From contig NZ_JACJRT010000008.1 of NCBI RefSeq assembly GCF_014697415.1, positions 186,001 to 250,000 on the forward strand: a DNA stretch of 64,000 nt. The letters run 5' to 3'. Source of the DNA: Cyanobium sp. FACHB-13342 (GTDB lineage: Bacteria; Cyanobacteriota; Cyanobacteriia; PCC-6307; Cyanobiaceae). Below the pieces are notes generated by a model, which was not told where the DNA came from, did no database searches, and saw nothing but the letters and a program-made list of their open reading frames with translations. The number at the start of each line of letters is the position of its first letter. Position 1 is the first letter of the stretch. Of the stretch, positions 46,936 through 57,500 are shown in pieces. The position numbers were made by a program, and so were the translations under genes.

Positions 46936-47430
46936 ATGGCCCAGACCGCCGCCCTCAACGCCGAAGCCAAGAAAACCCTGCTGCGCAAGATCCCCCATGG
47001 CGTGTTCATCTGTGGCGTGGCAGAGGGAGAGGAGGTGAACGGCTTCACCGCCAGCTGGGTCACCCAGGGATCCTTTGAACCGCCCCTGGTGGTGATGGCC
47101 GTGCGGGCCGACAGCACGAGCAACGGCATGATCCAGCGCACCGGCAAGTTTTCGCTCAACGTGTTGGCTGCCGATCAGAAGGACCTGGCCGCCGTGTTTT
47201 TCAAGCCCCAGAAAGGGGTGGGTGGCCGTTTTGATGCCGCTCCCTTCAGCCTGGGCGACCTGGGCTTGCCGATCCTCGACAACGCTCTCGGTTCCGTGGA
47301 GTGTGAGCTGGTGGGCCAGGTGGCCCATGGGGATCACACCGTGTTCGTGGGAGAAGTGAAGACCGCCACCCTGCATCGCGATGGTGCAGCTCTGGAGCTG
47401 GGGAGCACCGGCTGGCAGTACGGCGGCTGA
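46936..47430 (+). CDS. Flavin reductase-like protein
   Basis: 164 residues from the ATG at 46936. FMN-binding split-barrel of the flavin reductase family: [53 protein letters not shown], and [14 protein letters not shown]. Resembles the C-terminal module of cyanobacterial diflavin flavoproteins standing alone. Likely NAD(P)H:FMN reductase. Its last 50 bp may overlap the N-terminal extension of uvrC. Confidence 0.88.
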   Translation: MAQTAALNAEAKKTLLRKIPHGVFICGVAEGEEVNGFTASWVTQGSFEPPLVVMAVRADSTSNGMIQRTGKFSLNVLAADQKDLAAVFFKPQKGVGGRFDAAPFSLGDLGLPILDNALGSVECELVGQVAHGDHTVFVGEVKTATLHRDGAALELGSTGWQYGG

Positions 47431-47431
47431 A

Positions 47432-49393
47432 TTGGCGCTGCCCCTGCTGCAGCAACCCGAACGGCTCAAGGCCCGGCTGAGGGAGGTTCCTTCCGAGCCG
47501 GGCTGCTATCTGCTGCGCGACGCCGACGACCGCATCCTGTACATCGGCAAGGCCAAGGTGCTGCGCAACCGGGTGCGCAGCTACTTCCAGAGCGGCAGCG
47601 GCCACGGCCACAGCCCGCGCATCTCGTTGATGGTGCGCCAGGTGTGCGAGATCGAGTTCATCGTTACCGACAGCGAAGCGGAGGCGCTGGCCCTCGAATC
47701 CAACCTGATCAAGCAGAACCAGCCGCATTTCAACGTGTTGCTGAAGGACGACAAGAAATACCCCTACCTCTGCATCACCTGGAGCGAGGCCTATCCGCGC
47801 ATCTTCATCACCCGGCGGCGCCGCTTCCGCTCCCCGTTAGACCGTTTTTATGGGCCCTACGTGGATGTGGGTCTGCTGCGCCGAACCCTCACCCTGGTGA
47901 AGCGGGTGTTTCCCCTGCGGCAGCGGCCCCAGCCCCTCTACCGCGACCGTACCTGCCTCAATTTCGACATCGGCCGCTGCCCGGGCGTTTGCCAGGAAAA
48001 GATCAGCTCCGAGGCTTACCACCGCACCCTGCGTCAGGTGGCGATGGTGTTCCAGGGCCGCAACGAGGAGTTGCTGGAGCTGCTGCAGGAGCAGATGGAG
48101 CGCTATGCCGAACGCCTTGATTTTGAGAGCGCCGCGCGTGTGCGGGACCAGCTCCAGGGCATCGACACCCTGACTGCGGATCAGAAGATGAGCATCGGCG
48201 ACAGTTCCGTGAGTCGCGATGTGGTCGCCCTCGCGGCGGATGCGCGCCTGGCGGCGGTGCAGTTGTTCCAGATGCGGGCGGGCAAGCTCGTGGGCCGGCT
48301 GGGCTTCACGGCCGATGCCGTGGGCGCCGATGGCCAGCCCCTCGAGCCCGGTCGGATCCTGCAGCGGGTGGTGGAGGAGCACTACAGCCAGGTGGAGCCC
48401 GTGGAGATCCCGCCCGAGCTGTTGCTGCAGCACCCGCTGCCCCAGCAGGACCTGATCGAGGAATGGCTGGCCGAGCGGCGGGGTCGCAAGGTGAGGCTGG
48501 CCGTGCCCCAGCGCCAGCAAAAGGCCGACCTGATCGAGCTTCTGGAGCGCAACGCCACCTATGAATTGCAACGGGCCCAACGCGGCGCTGAGCAGCAACT
48601 GCTGGCCACGGAAGACCTGGCCCAACTGCTGGAGCTTCCCTCCCCGCCGCGTCGCATCGAGGGCTTCGACATCAGCCACATCCAGGGCAGCGATGCGGTG
48701 GCCTCCCAGGTGGTGTTCCTCGATGGCCTGCCCGCCAAGCAGCACTACCGCAAATACAAGATCCAGAGCAGTTCGATCCGCGCCGGCCATTCCGACGACT
48801 TCATGGCCATGGCCGAGATCATGCGCCGCCGCTTCCGGCGCTGGGCCCAGGCCAAGGCGGAGGGGGCGGACCTTCAGGCCCTGCGTCGGGCCGCAGACAC
48901 CGCGCTGCACACCGCTGGACTCAACGACTGGCCCGACGTGGTGATGATCGATGGCGGCAAGGGGCAGCTCTCGGCGGTGATGGAAGCCCTGCGGGAACTC
49001 AACCTGCATGAGGAGTTGGTGGTCTGTTCCCTGGCCAAGCAGCGTGAGGACGTGTTTGTTCCGGGGGTCAAGCACCCCCTCGAGAGCGAGCCCGACCAGT
49101 TGGGCGTTCAGCTGTTGCGGCGTTTGCGGGACGAGGCCCACCGGTTTGCCGTGAGCTTCCACCGTCAACAACGGGGCGAGCGCATGAAGCGCTCGCGCCT
49201 CTCCGACATCCCTGGCCTGGGCCCCAAGCGGGTCAAGGAGCTGCTGGCCCACTTCCGCTCCATCGATGCCATCCAGCTGGCGACCCCGGAGCAGATCGCA
49301 GCGGCCCCGGGGGTTGGTGCGGCCCTGGCACGCCAGGTGTGGGACTACTTTCATCCCAGTGATGAGCGCGAGGGTGAGGAGTTGGCCAGTTGA
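47432..49393 (+). CDS. uvrC: Excinuclease ABC subunit C
   Basis: Makes both incisions in nucleotide-excision repair. About 653 residues. GIY-YIG-type N-terminus ([31 protein letters not shown]), UvrB-interacting UVR motif ([21 protein letters not shown]), the RNase H-like nuclease ([37 protein letters not shown]) and C-terminal HhH ([13 protein letters not shown]). TTG at 47432 fits the usual UvrC start; the ATG at 47381 would overlap the flavin reductase gene. Confidence 0.96.
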   Translation: MALPLLQQPERLKARLREVPSEPGCYLLRDADDRILYIGKAKVLRNRVRSYFQSGSGHGHSPRISLMVRQVCEIEFIVTDSEAEALALESNLIKQNQPHFNVLLKDDKKYPYLCITWSEAYPRIFITRRRRFRSPLDRFYGPYVDVGLLRRTLTLVKRVFPLRQRPQPLYRDRTCLNFDIGRCPGVCQEKISSEAYHRTLRQVAMVFQGRNEELLELLQEQMERYAERLDFESAARVRDQLQGIDTLTADQKMSIGDSSVSRDVVALAADARLAAVQLFQMRAGKLVGRLGFTADAVGADGQPLEPGRILQRVVEEHYSQVEPVEIPPELLLQHPLPQQDLIEEWLAERRGRKVRLAVPQRQQKADLIELLERNATYELQRAQRGAEQQLLATEDLAQLLELPSPPRRIEGFDISHIQGSDAVASQVVFLDGLPAKQHYRKYKIQSSSIRAGHSDDFMAMAEIMRRRFRRWAQAKAEGADLQALRRAADTALHTAGLNDWPDVVMIDGGKGQLSAVMEALRELNLHEELVVCSLAKQREDVFVPGVKHPLESEPDQLGVQLLRRLRDEAHRFAVSFHRQQRGERMKRSRLSDIPGLGPKRVKELLAHFRSIDAIQLATPEQIAAAPGVGAALARQVWDYFHPSDEREGEELAS

Positions 49394-49704
49394 GGCGCCT
49401 GGCTTGCTCCGTTCTCCTCCCCGTGGTCCTGGCCCTGCTGCTCCAGCTGCTGCCCGGCCTGCCCCCGCCTGCGTTGGCGGCTCCCGGTCTCTGCGTCGGA
49501 CCGGTCTGCGGCGATGAGATCCATCGCAGTGCCAAGCACCATTGGCAGTTGCGCCTGCGGGTGGGGGACCAGCGGGGCCAGCACGAGCGGCTGGTGGTGG
49601 ATTGCAGAAACGGGGTGCTCAGTCCCCTGGCCGGTCCGGTGGAGCGGGGCTATGCCGCCGCCGTGGCACGGCGTGCCTGCCGCTTGGCCGGTGAATCGGG
49701 GTAG
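49390..49704 (+). CDS. Small secreted protein
   Basis: 104 residues from the TTG at 49390, overlapping the uvrC stop. Strong signal peptide [22 protein letters not shown], cleavage after ALA. Mature part short with four cysteines ([27 protein letters not shown]), so disulfide-linked and periplasmic. No recognised family; may be taxon-restricted. Confidence 0.68.
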   Translation: MRRLACSVLLPVVLALLLQLLPGLPPPALAAPGLCVGPVCGDEIHRSAKHHWQLRLRVGDQRGQHERLVVDCRNGVLSPLAGPVERGYAAAVARRACRLAGESG

Positions 49705-49787
49705 GCCGGAACGGTTCTCCGCCCCTCCCCGCCGGATTGGACCGGGGCCGGCGCTCCAGAATCGGGGATCATCCCCGTGGTGCCTCC

Positions 49788-50045
49788 ATGGCTCGTTTCA
49801 CCACCCTCCGGGTCGCCGCCCGTGGCGGTCCGCCCCCCCTGCTGGTGGCCCCGGTGCTGGCCCTGGCCGCGGTAGGTGCCCTCGTGATCGTGCCGTTGCT
49901 GGCATTGGCCGCGATTCCGGTGGTGATCACCCTCCTGATGGCAATGGGTTGGCTGCTGGCCTGTGGGCTCGGGCTCTGGGCCCTGATCGAGGGCCTGGCG
50001 GCCTTGGAGCGTTGGATGGAATCCGACTCCCGCTTCCAGCAATGA
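49788..50045 (+). CDS. Small membrane protein
   Basis: 85 residues from the ATG at 49788 (MARFTTLRVAARGGPP). Two hydrophobic helices (LLVAPVLALAAVGALVIVP, VVITLLMAMGWLLACGLGLW). Acidic C-terminal tail. No known family. Precedes the photolyase gene by 31 bp. Confidence 0.65.
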   Translation: MARFTTLRVAARGGPPPLLVAPVLALAAVGALVIVPLLALAAIPVVITLLMAMGWLLACGLGLWALIEGLAALERWMESDSRFQQ

Positions 50046-50076
50046 CCCGGCCGACTCCCGTGCAACGGGGACGGCC

Positions 50077-51633
50077 GTGATCGGCATCTGGATCCTGGGT
50101 GACCAGCTCTCCCAGTCCCATCCCGCCCTGCTGGCTCTGGAGCAGCAGCTCGGCCCTAGCCAGGCCCGGCGCCAATGCCGCATCCTCTTGGTCGAGAGCA
50201 GTTCGGTGCTGGCCTGGCGCCGTTATCACCGCCAGAAGCTGGTGCTGGTGTGGAGTGCCATGCGCCACTTCAGTGCGGAGCTCCACCAGGCCGGTTGGAG
50301 CGTCGATCACCTGGAAACCGATCGGTTTTCGGAAGCTCTCCCTGGCTGGATCAGCGACCATGGGATCCGCCAACTCCAGCTCATGGAGCCCGCGGAGCGG
50401 CCCTTTCGCGGCGCGATCGAGCGGCTCAGCTTGCCGATCCCGGTGCAGTGGCACGCCTCCAATGCCTTTCTCTGGAGCCGGGAGGACTTCGCGGCCTGGG
50501 CCCAGCCCTACAAGCAGCTGCGGATGGAGCTCTTCTACCGGGAGGGTCGACGGCGCTTCAGCGTGCTGATGGAGGGCGGCACCCCCCTGGGTGGCCAGTG
50601 GAATTACGACCAGGCCAACCGCAAGGCGCCGCCCAAAGGGCTGCAGGGCCCCGAGCCCCTGACATTTGAACCGGATGCCATCACCGGTGATGTGATCGCC
50701 AAGGTGGAACGCCTGGCTGGGGAGCTGGAGGCTGCGGGTGAGCCTGGCCTGCCGGGCCTGAGCCAGCCCTTTCACTGGGGGGTGACCCGAGGCCAGGCCC
50801 TGGCGGTGCTCGAGCACTTCATCGCCACCCGCCTCGATGGCTTCGGCCCATACCAGGACGCCATGGTGGGCGGCCAACCCACCCTCTGGCACGCCCTGCT
50901 CTCCCCCTACCTCAACCTGGGCCTGCTGGGCCCATTGGAGGTGATCCGTCGGCTGGAGGAGGCGGGACAGGAACGGGGCACGCCGCTGGCCTCGCTGGAG
51001 GGGGTGATCCGCCAGATCCTTGGCTGGCGCGAATACACGCACGGCCTGTACTGGTGGTTTGGCGCCGACTACCCCCAGCGCAACCACTTCGCCGCCGATC
51101 GGCCCCTGCCGCCCTGGCTCGAGGGTCTCGGTGGCAGCGGCATGGCCTGCATGGACACGGTGCTGGGGGAGTTGAAGGCCAGCGGCTACGCCCACCACAT
51201 CCAGCGGTTGATGGTGCTGGCTAACTACGGCCTGATCGCCGGCCTCGATCCCCAGGCCTTCACCGCCTGGTTTCACCGACTGTTTATCGATGGTTACGAC
51301 TGGGTGATGCAGACCAACGTGCTCGGCATGGGTCTGTTTGCCGACGGCGGCCTGCTGGCCAGCAAGCCCTACGCCGCCAGCGGCAACTACATCAACCGGA
51401 TGGGCACCTACTGCAAGGGCTGCCAGTACAACCCCAAACAACGCAGCGGCCCGCAGGCCTGCCCGTTCAACGCCCTCTACTGGGACTTTCTGGCCCGCCA
51501 CAGCGATGGTTTGGGTCGCAATCCGCGCATGGCCCTGGTGATCAAGCAGCTGGAGCGGATCGATGCTGAGGAGCTGGCGGCGATCCGGGCTGCCGCTGCG
51601 GGTCACCGGGGGCCTGGGCCATCTCCGGGATGA
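50077..51633 (+). CDS. Fe-S cluster bacterial cryptochrome/photolyase (FeS-BCP)
   Basis: 518 residues. Starts IGIWILGDQLSQSHPAL and contains GWREYTHGLYWWFG and LFIDGYDWVMQTNVLGMGLFADGG, typical of the prokaryotic (6-4) photolyase/PhrB group. Four cysteines at about 358, 446, 449 and 462 have spacings of 88, 3 and 13, which match the [4Fe-4S] ligands I know from Agrobacterium PhrB (350, 438, 441, 454). FAD, and probably a lumazine-type antenna, expected. GTG start; its stop overlaps the bestrophin ATG (ATGA). Confidence 0.93.
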   Translation: MIGIWILGDQLSQSHPALLALEQQLGPSQARRQCRILLVESSSVLAWRRYHRQKLVLVWSAMRHFSAELHQAGWSVDHLETDRFSEALPGWISDHGIRQLQLMEPAERPFRGAIERLSLPIPVQWHASNAFLWSREDFAAWAQPYKQLRMELFYREGRRRFSVLMEGGTPLGGQWNYDQANRKAPPKGLQGPEPLTFEPDAITGDVIAKVERLAGELEAAGEPGLPGLSQPFHWGVTRGQALAVLEHFIATRLDGFGPYQDAMVGGQPTLWHALLSPYLNLGLLGPLEVIRRLEEAGQERGTPLASLEGVIRQILGWREYTHGLYWWFGADYPQRNHFAADRPLPPWLEGLGGSGMACMDTVLGELKASGYAHHIQRLMVLANYGLIAGLDPQAFTAWFHRLFIDGYDWVMQTNVLGMGLFADGGLLASKPYAASGNYINRMGTYCKGCQYNPKQRSGPQACPFNALYWDFLARHSDGLGRNPRMALVIKQLERIDAEELAAIRAAAAGHRGPGPSPG

Positions 51634-52586
51634 TGGTGGGGCACTCGCATCCCCCCATGTCCACGCTGTTGACGGGCGGCCATGGCGATCCACCCCGGAC
51701 CCGTCGGCATGACTACGGACTGGTGGTTCTGCAGCTCTTCTGGCGGATGCGCCTCGATCTGCTGCTGTTCGCCCTGCTGGTGGCAGTGGCGGTCTGGCGC
51801 GGCCCGCTGCAGACCCGCTGGACCCTCACACCGATGGGGATCTCGGTGCTGGGGATTGCCGTGTCGATCTTCATCGCCTTTCGCAACACCCAGGCCATCA
51901 ACCGCTGGTGGGAAGCCCGCAGCCTCTGGGGGTCGGTGGTGAACCACAGCCGCAAATGGCGAGATGTGCTGCTGTGCCTGCTGCCCCACGAAAGGCTGGT
52001 CAGCCAAAGGGGGCGCTGCCTGATGGAGTACCAGGTGGCCCAGGTGTGGCTGCTCAATTTCGAGTTGCGCAATTTCTGGCGGGCCGACCTGCGTCGTGGC
52101 GTTGATGGTCTGCTCGCCGATCTGCAGCTTCAGCCCTCAACCTCCCTGCAGGAGCTCTGCAGGCAACGGGCCCGGGCGGTTGAGCGGTTGCACCGCGATG
52201 GCTGGATCGACGCCTGGGGCCGTCAGCAGTTGATGGAGGTGGGCAACCTCTGTCATGACGCGATCGGCGGGCTGCAACGCATCCGCAATACACCGATTCC
52301 CGCCTCCTACGACGTGTTCGTGCGGATGATCACCTGGCTCTACGGCCTGCAGTTGCTCCTGGAATTCCAGCGCTCCACCCATGTGCTGATCGGAGTGGTG
52401 CTCTTCATGGGTTTCCTCACGGCGGAGCGCATCGGCTCCTATGTGGAGGGGCCCTTTGACCGCGATGGCAGCAGCTTCTGCCTGCCCCTCAATGCCATCT
52501 GCAGCACGATCACGGAGGATCTGATTCAACGACCGCTCGATTTCGGCGGCTTCCGGCCCAGCCAGGACCCGACGCGTTGGGATTGA
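51630..52586 (+). CDS. Bestrophin family protein
   Basis: 318 residues with four hydrophobic segments and the bestrophin/UPF0187 pattern: FRNTQAINRWWEARSLWGSVVNHSR, then RIRNTPIPASYDVFVRMITWLYGLQLL and FLTAERIGSYVEGPFD. Bestrophins are anion channels; plant and algal ones sit in thylakoids. The ATG at 51630 overlaps the photolyase stop, so the two are translationally coupled; the ATG at 51657 is an alternative. Confidence 0.88.
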   Translation: MMVGHSHPPMSTLLTGGHGDPPRTRRHDYGLVVLQLFWRMRLDLLLFALLVAVAVWRGPLQTRWTLTPMGISVLGIAVSIFIAFRNTQAINRWWEARSLWGSVVNHSRKWRDVLLCLLPHERLVSQRGRCLMEYQVAQVWLLNFELRNFWRADLRRGVDGLLADLQLQPSTSLQELCRQRARAVERLHRDGWIDAWGRQQLMEVGNLCHDAIGGLQRIRNTPIPASYDVFVRMITWLYGLQLLLEFQRSTHVLIGVVLFMGFLTAERIGSYVEGPFDRDGSSFCLPLNAICSTITEDLIQRPLDFGGFRPSQDPTRWD

Positions 52587-52667
52587 GCAGACCACGGATC
52601 GCTACGCCCTCCCCCACAGCTCCTGCCGCATCAGGATGATCGGCGGGCCTCTCGTTTCCGTTCAACC

Positions 52668-52745
52668 ATGGGTCGGATCCTCACCTTGGTGCTGGGCCAC
52701 CTGGATCTGTGGAGCCGTCACGAGCGCACCCGGATCAAGGCTTGA
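52668..52745 (+). CDS. Tiny ORF upstream of hemJ (tentative)
   Basis: 25 codons from the ATG at 52668: MGRILTLVLGHLDLWSRHER, ending at TGA 52743-52745. Mildly amphipathic. It lies in the 212-bp gap between bestrophin and hemJ. Could be a leader peptide or chance; no Trp/Cys attenuator-like run. Confidence 0.2.
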   Translation: MGRILTLVLGHLDLWSRHERTRIKA

Positions 52746-52797
52746 TCGACCGGGGATCGGAGGCCCTACCTTGAGGCTCGCTCTGTTCACCACCGCC

Positions 52798-53388
52798 ATG
52801 CAGCTGCTGGCCCTGAGCTGGCCTCCGGAGGCCTACCTCTGGTTTAAGACCCTGCACATCGTCGGGGTGGTGGTGTGGTTTGCCGGGTTGTTCTATCTCG
52901 TGCGGCTGTTCATCTACCACCGGGAAGCGGAGGAGCTGGATGGCACCCTGCGGCAGGCCTTTCAGGATCAATACGCCCTGATGGAGCGGCGCCTTGCCAA
53001 CATCATCACCACCCCCGGCATGGTGGTGGCCGTGGTCTGTGCGGCCGGTCTGCTGAGCGTCAACCCGGCCTGGCTCCAGCAGGGCTGGATGCACGCCAAG
53101 CTGGCCTTTGTGGCAGCCCTGCTGGCCTATCACGCCTTCTGTTATCGCCTGATGGGCCAGCTGCAGGCGGGTCGCTGCAGTTGGAGCCCCAAACAACTGC
53201 GGGCCCTCAACGAACTGCCCACGCTGCTGCTGGTGATCGTGGTGATGCTGGTGGTGTTCAAGGCCCAGTTCCCCACTGGAGCGGCCACCTGGCTCATCGT
53301 GGCCCTTGTGGTGTTCATGGCGGCCTCAATCCAGTTCTACGCCCGATGGCGTCGCCTCAGGGCCGAGCGCCTGGCGTCCGGTGCCTGA
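52798..53388 (+). CDS. hemJ: Protoporphyrinogen oxidase HemJ
   Basis: Six-electron oxidation of protoporphyrinogen IX to protoporphyrin IX, shared by heme and chlorophyll synthesis, at the membrane. 196 residues from the ATG at 52798 (MQLLALSWPPEAYLWFKTLHIVGVV). Four hydrophobic helices; conserved histidine in KTLHIVGVVVWFAGLFYLVRLFIYHREA and HAKLAFVAALLAYH. TTG at 52771 is an alternative start. The PHP gene begins inside its last codons. Confidence 0.92.
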   Translation: MQLLALSWPPEAYLWFKTLHIVGVVVWFAGLFYLVRLFIYHREAEELDGTLRQAFQDQYALMERRLANIITTPGMVVAVVCAAGLLSVNPAWLQQGWMHAKLAFVAALLAYHAFCYRLMGQLQAGRCSWSPKQLRALNELPTLLLVIVVMLVVFKAQFPTGAATWLIVALVVFMAASIQFYARWRRLRAERLASGA

Positions 53389-54031
53389 GCATCCCCTGCG
53401 GTCGGTGTTGCGCCAGGTCACCCCGACCTGCTGCCCGACCCGGGTCAACTTTCACTGCCACACCACCTGCAGCGACGGCAGCCTCTCGCCCCAGGACTTG
53501 GCGTCCCAGGCTCTCAGGATCGGTCTGGACCACCTCGCCATCACAGACCACCACAGCGTTGCTGCCCACGCCGTGGTCGAGGCGGCCTTCCACGCTGCCG
53601 CCCTGGGCGGCCATCCGGTGCCCAGGCTTTGGCGGGGTGTGGAGATCAGTTGTCTGCTGGAGGGCTGCCTGGTACATGTGCTGGCCCTTGGCTTCGGCGA
53701 GGAGCACCCCAGTCTTTGGCCCTACCTCCAGGGCCGATCCGTGGTGGGGCCCGCGCTCCAGGCGGGGGCGGTGCTGGAGGCGGGTCGCCAGGCCGATGCC
53801 CTGATGCTCCTCGCCCACCCCGCCCGCTACCGGCTTCCCTTTCAACGCTTGATCGCAGCGGCCGATCGGCTGGGATTTGACGGAGCCGAGGCCTGGTACG
53901 ACTACAAGCTGCAGGCTCGCTGGGCGCCCACGCCGCTGGTCTGCGAGGCCATTGCGGCCGAGCTCCAGCAGCGCGGCCTTTTGCTGAGTTGTGGTACGGA
54001 TACCCATGGTCTTGCCCTCAATGGCCGCTAG
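53381..54031 (+). CDS. PHP domain metallophosphoesterase
   Basis: 216 residues from the GTG at 53381. HxH motif FHCHTTCSDGSLSP, ITDHHSVAAHAVVEA, AHPARYRLPF and CGTDTHGLALNG give the metal ligands of PHP/TrpH-like enzymes, which hydrolyse 3'-5' phosphonucleotides or short RNAs. Overlaps the end of hemJ by 8 bp. Confidence 0.88.
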   Translation: MPEHPLRSVLRQVTPTCCPTRVNFHCHTTCSDGSLSPQDLASQALRIGLDHLAITDHHSVAAHAVVEAAFHAAALGGHPVPRLWRGVEISCLLEGCLVHVLALGFGEEHPSLWPYLQGRSVVGPALQAGAVLEAGRQADALMLLAHPARYRLPFQRLIAAADRLGFDGAEAWYDYKLQARWAPTPLVCEAIAAELQQRGLLLSCGTDTHGLALNGR

Positions 54032-54058
54032 GGTTTGCTGACGCTTTCCTGCCAGCCG

Positions 54059-54592
54059 ATGGGTCTGTTTGATCGCCTGTTCGCCTCCCGCGCCGGCAAC
54101 GCCAGTTCCAACGCCTCTCCTGCCAAGCCAAAGAAAGAGGCCGAAACCTTTTTCCTCGATGCCGATGCCTCCAGCAGCATGGGCAATGTGGAGTTCATGC
54201 GGCGCTCCAACACCATTCGCCGCACCTTCCCCGGAACCGCCGACAGCCCCGGCAACAAGGAGATGGTGGCTGAGGTGGCGTCCATGGAGGCCAAGCTCGA
54301 AAAGATGTCCGAGGGCCTGGGGGGCAAGACCACCACAGAGGAGACCGTGGATCTCACCGGTGGCATCCCCAAGCCGGTGAAGAAGACCTTCGCCCAAACC
54401 ATGTCGGCTGCCGAACTCGAGCAGCGCAAGAAGGGATCGGCCATGGGCGTGAATGTGCCGGGCGGGTCAACGGGGATCGGCAAACCGAAGGAGCAGGAAG
54501 CCTCTGCCCAGCCCCAGATCAACCAACCCGCCACGGGCAAGGCCGGTGCGATCGATCCCTTCAAACAGATGGTTAGGGATCTGAACAACTGA
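54059..54592 (+). CDS. Conserved hypothetical protein
   Basis: 177 residues from the ATG at 54059 (MGLFDRLFASRAGNA). Basic/acidic and rich in Lys, Glu, Ser, Thr; likely disordered between a short N-terminal helix and the final DPFKQMVRDL helix. FMRRSNTIRRTFPGTAD and KKTFAQTMSAAELEQRKK are compositionally striking. I recognise it as a cyanobacterial-type conserved gene but know no function. It ends 1 bp before the convergent cobN stop. Confidence 0.72.
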   Translation: MGLFDRLFASRAGNASSNASPAKPKKEAETFFLDADASSSMGNVEFMRRSNTIRRTFPGTADSPGNKEMVAEVASMEAKLEKMSEGLGGKTTTEETVDLTGGIPKPVKKTFAQTMSAAELEQRKKGSAMGVNVPGGSTGIGKPKEQEASAQPQINQPATGKAGAIDPFKQMVRDLNN

Positions 54593-54593
54593 A

Positions 54594-57500
54594 TCAGGAG
54601 CCCTCGATTCGTCCTTCGCTCTCCAACACCAGCTGGCGCAGGTGCTCCAGCTGGTTGTTCTGTGCCCCTTCCCACAATCCCCGGTTGTGGGCCTCCAGCA
54701 GTCGTTCGGCCATGTCCCGCAGGGCCCAGGGGTTGCTCTGCTCCAGAAACGCGAGCACTTCGGGGTCGCGGAGCCACTGGTCGCAGAGGGCGCCATAGCC
54801 CCAGTCCGGTACCCGGCCGGTGCTGGCGTCGTAGGCAAACAGGTAGTCGAGGCTGGCGGCCATCTCGAAGCCGCCCTTGTAGCCGTGCTGCTGCATCGCC
54901 TGGATCCAGCGGGGATTGAGCACCCGGCTGCGCAGCACCTTGTCCAACTCCCGTTCCAGCCGGTGCAGCCGGGGTCGAGCTGCCCGGGAGTGGTCGCCAA
55001 ACCACAGGGCCGGCCGCTGCCCTGAGACCCGCTCCACCGCGGCACTCATGCCCCCTTGAAACTGGTAGTAATCGTCGGAATCGAGCAGATCGTGTTCCCG
55101 GTTGTCCTGGTTGTGCAGCACCACCTGCACCGCCAAGAGGCGCTGCTCCAGGCCAGCCCGGTCTGCCCGGGCCTCGATCCCCGCCTGGCCTGGCCCCCCT
55201 GGCTGGCCGTCGTAGCGCCAGCTGCTCCAGTTGAGGAAGGCCTCGCCCAGGTCGCCCCGCTGCTCCCACTGGCCGCTGTCAATCAATCCCTGCAGCCCGG
55301 CCCCATAGGCCCCTGGGGCTGAGCCGTACACCCGGGCGCTGTGGCCTTCCCGTCGGTAGGCGGCCGCCAGGGGGTTTTGGTCCTCCGGTTCCTCCAGGAC
55401 CGCCACCAGCTCGGTGGCCCGGTTCACCCAGGTCACCAGCTGGGGAAAGGCGTCGCGGAACAGCCCGGAGATGCGCAGGGTGACATCCACCCGCGGGCGG
55501 CCCAGGAGGGAGAGCGGGATCACGTCCAGGTCGACCATCCGCCGGGTGGGACCATCCCAGACCGGCCGCACCCCAAGCAGGGCCAACACCTGGGCGATGT
55601 CTTCACCGCCGTTGCGCATCGTTGCCGTGCCCCAGACCGACAGCGCCAGGGTCTGCAGGTGCTCCCCCTGGTCCTGCAGGTGTAATTCGAGCAGCAACTC
55701 AGCACTGCGGCGGCCCAGGTCCCAGGCGGCCTCGGTGGGAAGGCCGCGGAGATCAACGCTGTAGAAATTGCGGCCCGTGGGCAGGAGGTCGGGCCGGCCC
55801 CGGGTGGGGGCGCCGGAGGGACCTGCGGCGATCCGCTCCCCTGCCAGTCCCCGCAGAAACCCCTCCCGTTCGGCCTTGTCGCAGGCGAGCAGGCGGGGCA
55901 GCAGCACCTGGCGCAGATGGTTCAGGGCCTGGGTCAAGGCGGGGCCATGGTTGGCCCGCTGCCGCTCCTTGGCCAGGCCGGCGAGTTCCTCAGCCACGAG
56001 GCAGAGCGCTCGCTGCTCCAGCAGAGCCACCCCGTCGCCCACCAACCGCGGCGGATCGCCCCCGAAGGTGGTCTGGAGCAGCCCCCGATCCTCCGGCTCC
56101 AGGGCTGTGGCGTCGGAGTCAGACCAGGGATCAAAGCCCAGGCCGAGGTCACGGGCCAGGGCCTGGGTGAGACCGGGCTGCTCGGCCAGGGGGCAGCGGG
56201 CGAGACAGAGCAGCAGTTCCGCCAGCCGCTCCGGTTCCGGCAGGGTGCCGTAGGTGTGCAGTCCCAGGCGGATCTGGGCTTCTTTCAACTCACAGAGATA
56301 GCCGTCGGCGGCATCGAGGCGCGCATCCAGTTCGTCGGCGGTGCCCAGGGGCAGCTGGAGCTGCTCCAGCTGTTGGGCCAGGCGCTGGCGCAGGGGAGCG
56401 GCTCTCTCGCTCCCCAGTTGGCTCGCTTCCCAGTACTCATCCAGCAGGACCTCCAACTGCTGCAGCTCGCCATGGAGTCCGGCCCGCCCCAGGGGTGGGG
56501 TGAGGTGGTCGAGGATGACCGCCTGGCTGCGTCGTTTGGCCTGGGAGCCTTCCCCCGGGTCGTTGACGATGAATGGATAGAGGTGGGGCATGGGGCCGAG
56601 GGCCCACTCCGGAAAGCAGCGATCGGACAGCCCCAACCCCTTGCCCGGCAGCCATTCCAGGTTGCCGTGCTTGCCCACGTGCACCACGGCATGGGCGCCG
56701 AACCCTTGGCGCAGCCAGAGGTAATGGGCCAGGTAGGCATGGGTGGGGGGCAGATCGGGGCTGTGATAGCTGAGGCTCGGATCGCGGTCGTAGCCCCGCT
56801 CGGGCTGAACCAGCACGGTTACGTGGTGCCAGCGCAGGCCTCGGATCGGAAATCCGGCCGTGCCCCCCCGCGGTGTTTCTAGGCCGGGATCCTGGTGCGG
56901 AGCCCCCCAGGCCGCCTCCAGTCGCTCCCGCCCCTGCCTCGGCAATTGGTCATACCAGGCCTGGTAGTCCTCGAGAGGGAGGTGGTCGAGGGGGGGGCGG
57001 TGGCCGCTTTCCGGGTCATTGCTGCGGCCGGCGAGCAGCTGCTGGATCAGCTCCTCCCCGCTGCTGGGCCACGCGGGCCCCAGGCCATAGCCCGCTTCGG
57101 CCAGCCAGCGCAACATCAGCGCCGTGGAAGCCGGGGTGTCGAGTCCCACCCCATTGGCCAGGCGACTGTTGCGGGTGGGGTAGTTGGCCAGCACCAGGGC
57201 GATGTGCCGCTCGGCGGCGGGGGTCTGGCGCAGGTGGATCCAATTGGCAGCCAGTTGGGCAATCCATGCCAGGCGCTCCGGATCCGGTTGGTAGCGCTGT
57301 AGGGCTGAGGCCAGCTGCGCACTGGCCCCCACCGTTTCCTTGAAGGCGCCGATCCGTGTGGTGATACGGCCATCCAGCTCCGGCAGGGCCACCTGGAGGG
57401 TGAGGTCGGTCGGACCCAGGCCGATGCTGCTCTCCTGCCAGTGGCTGCGGGGTTGGCTGCTGCAGAGCAACTGGAACACGGGAACCCCCAGCTGCTCCCA

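Noticed and set aside
47837-49354. 505-residue minus-strand open frame
   Set aside because: Antisense shadow of uvrC.
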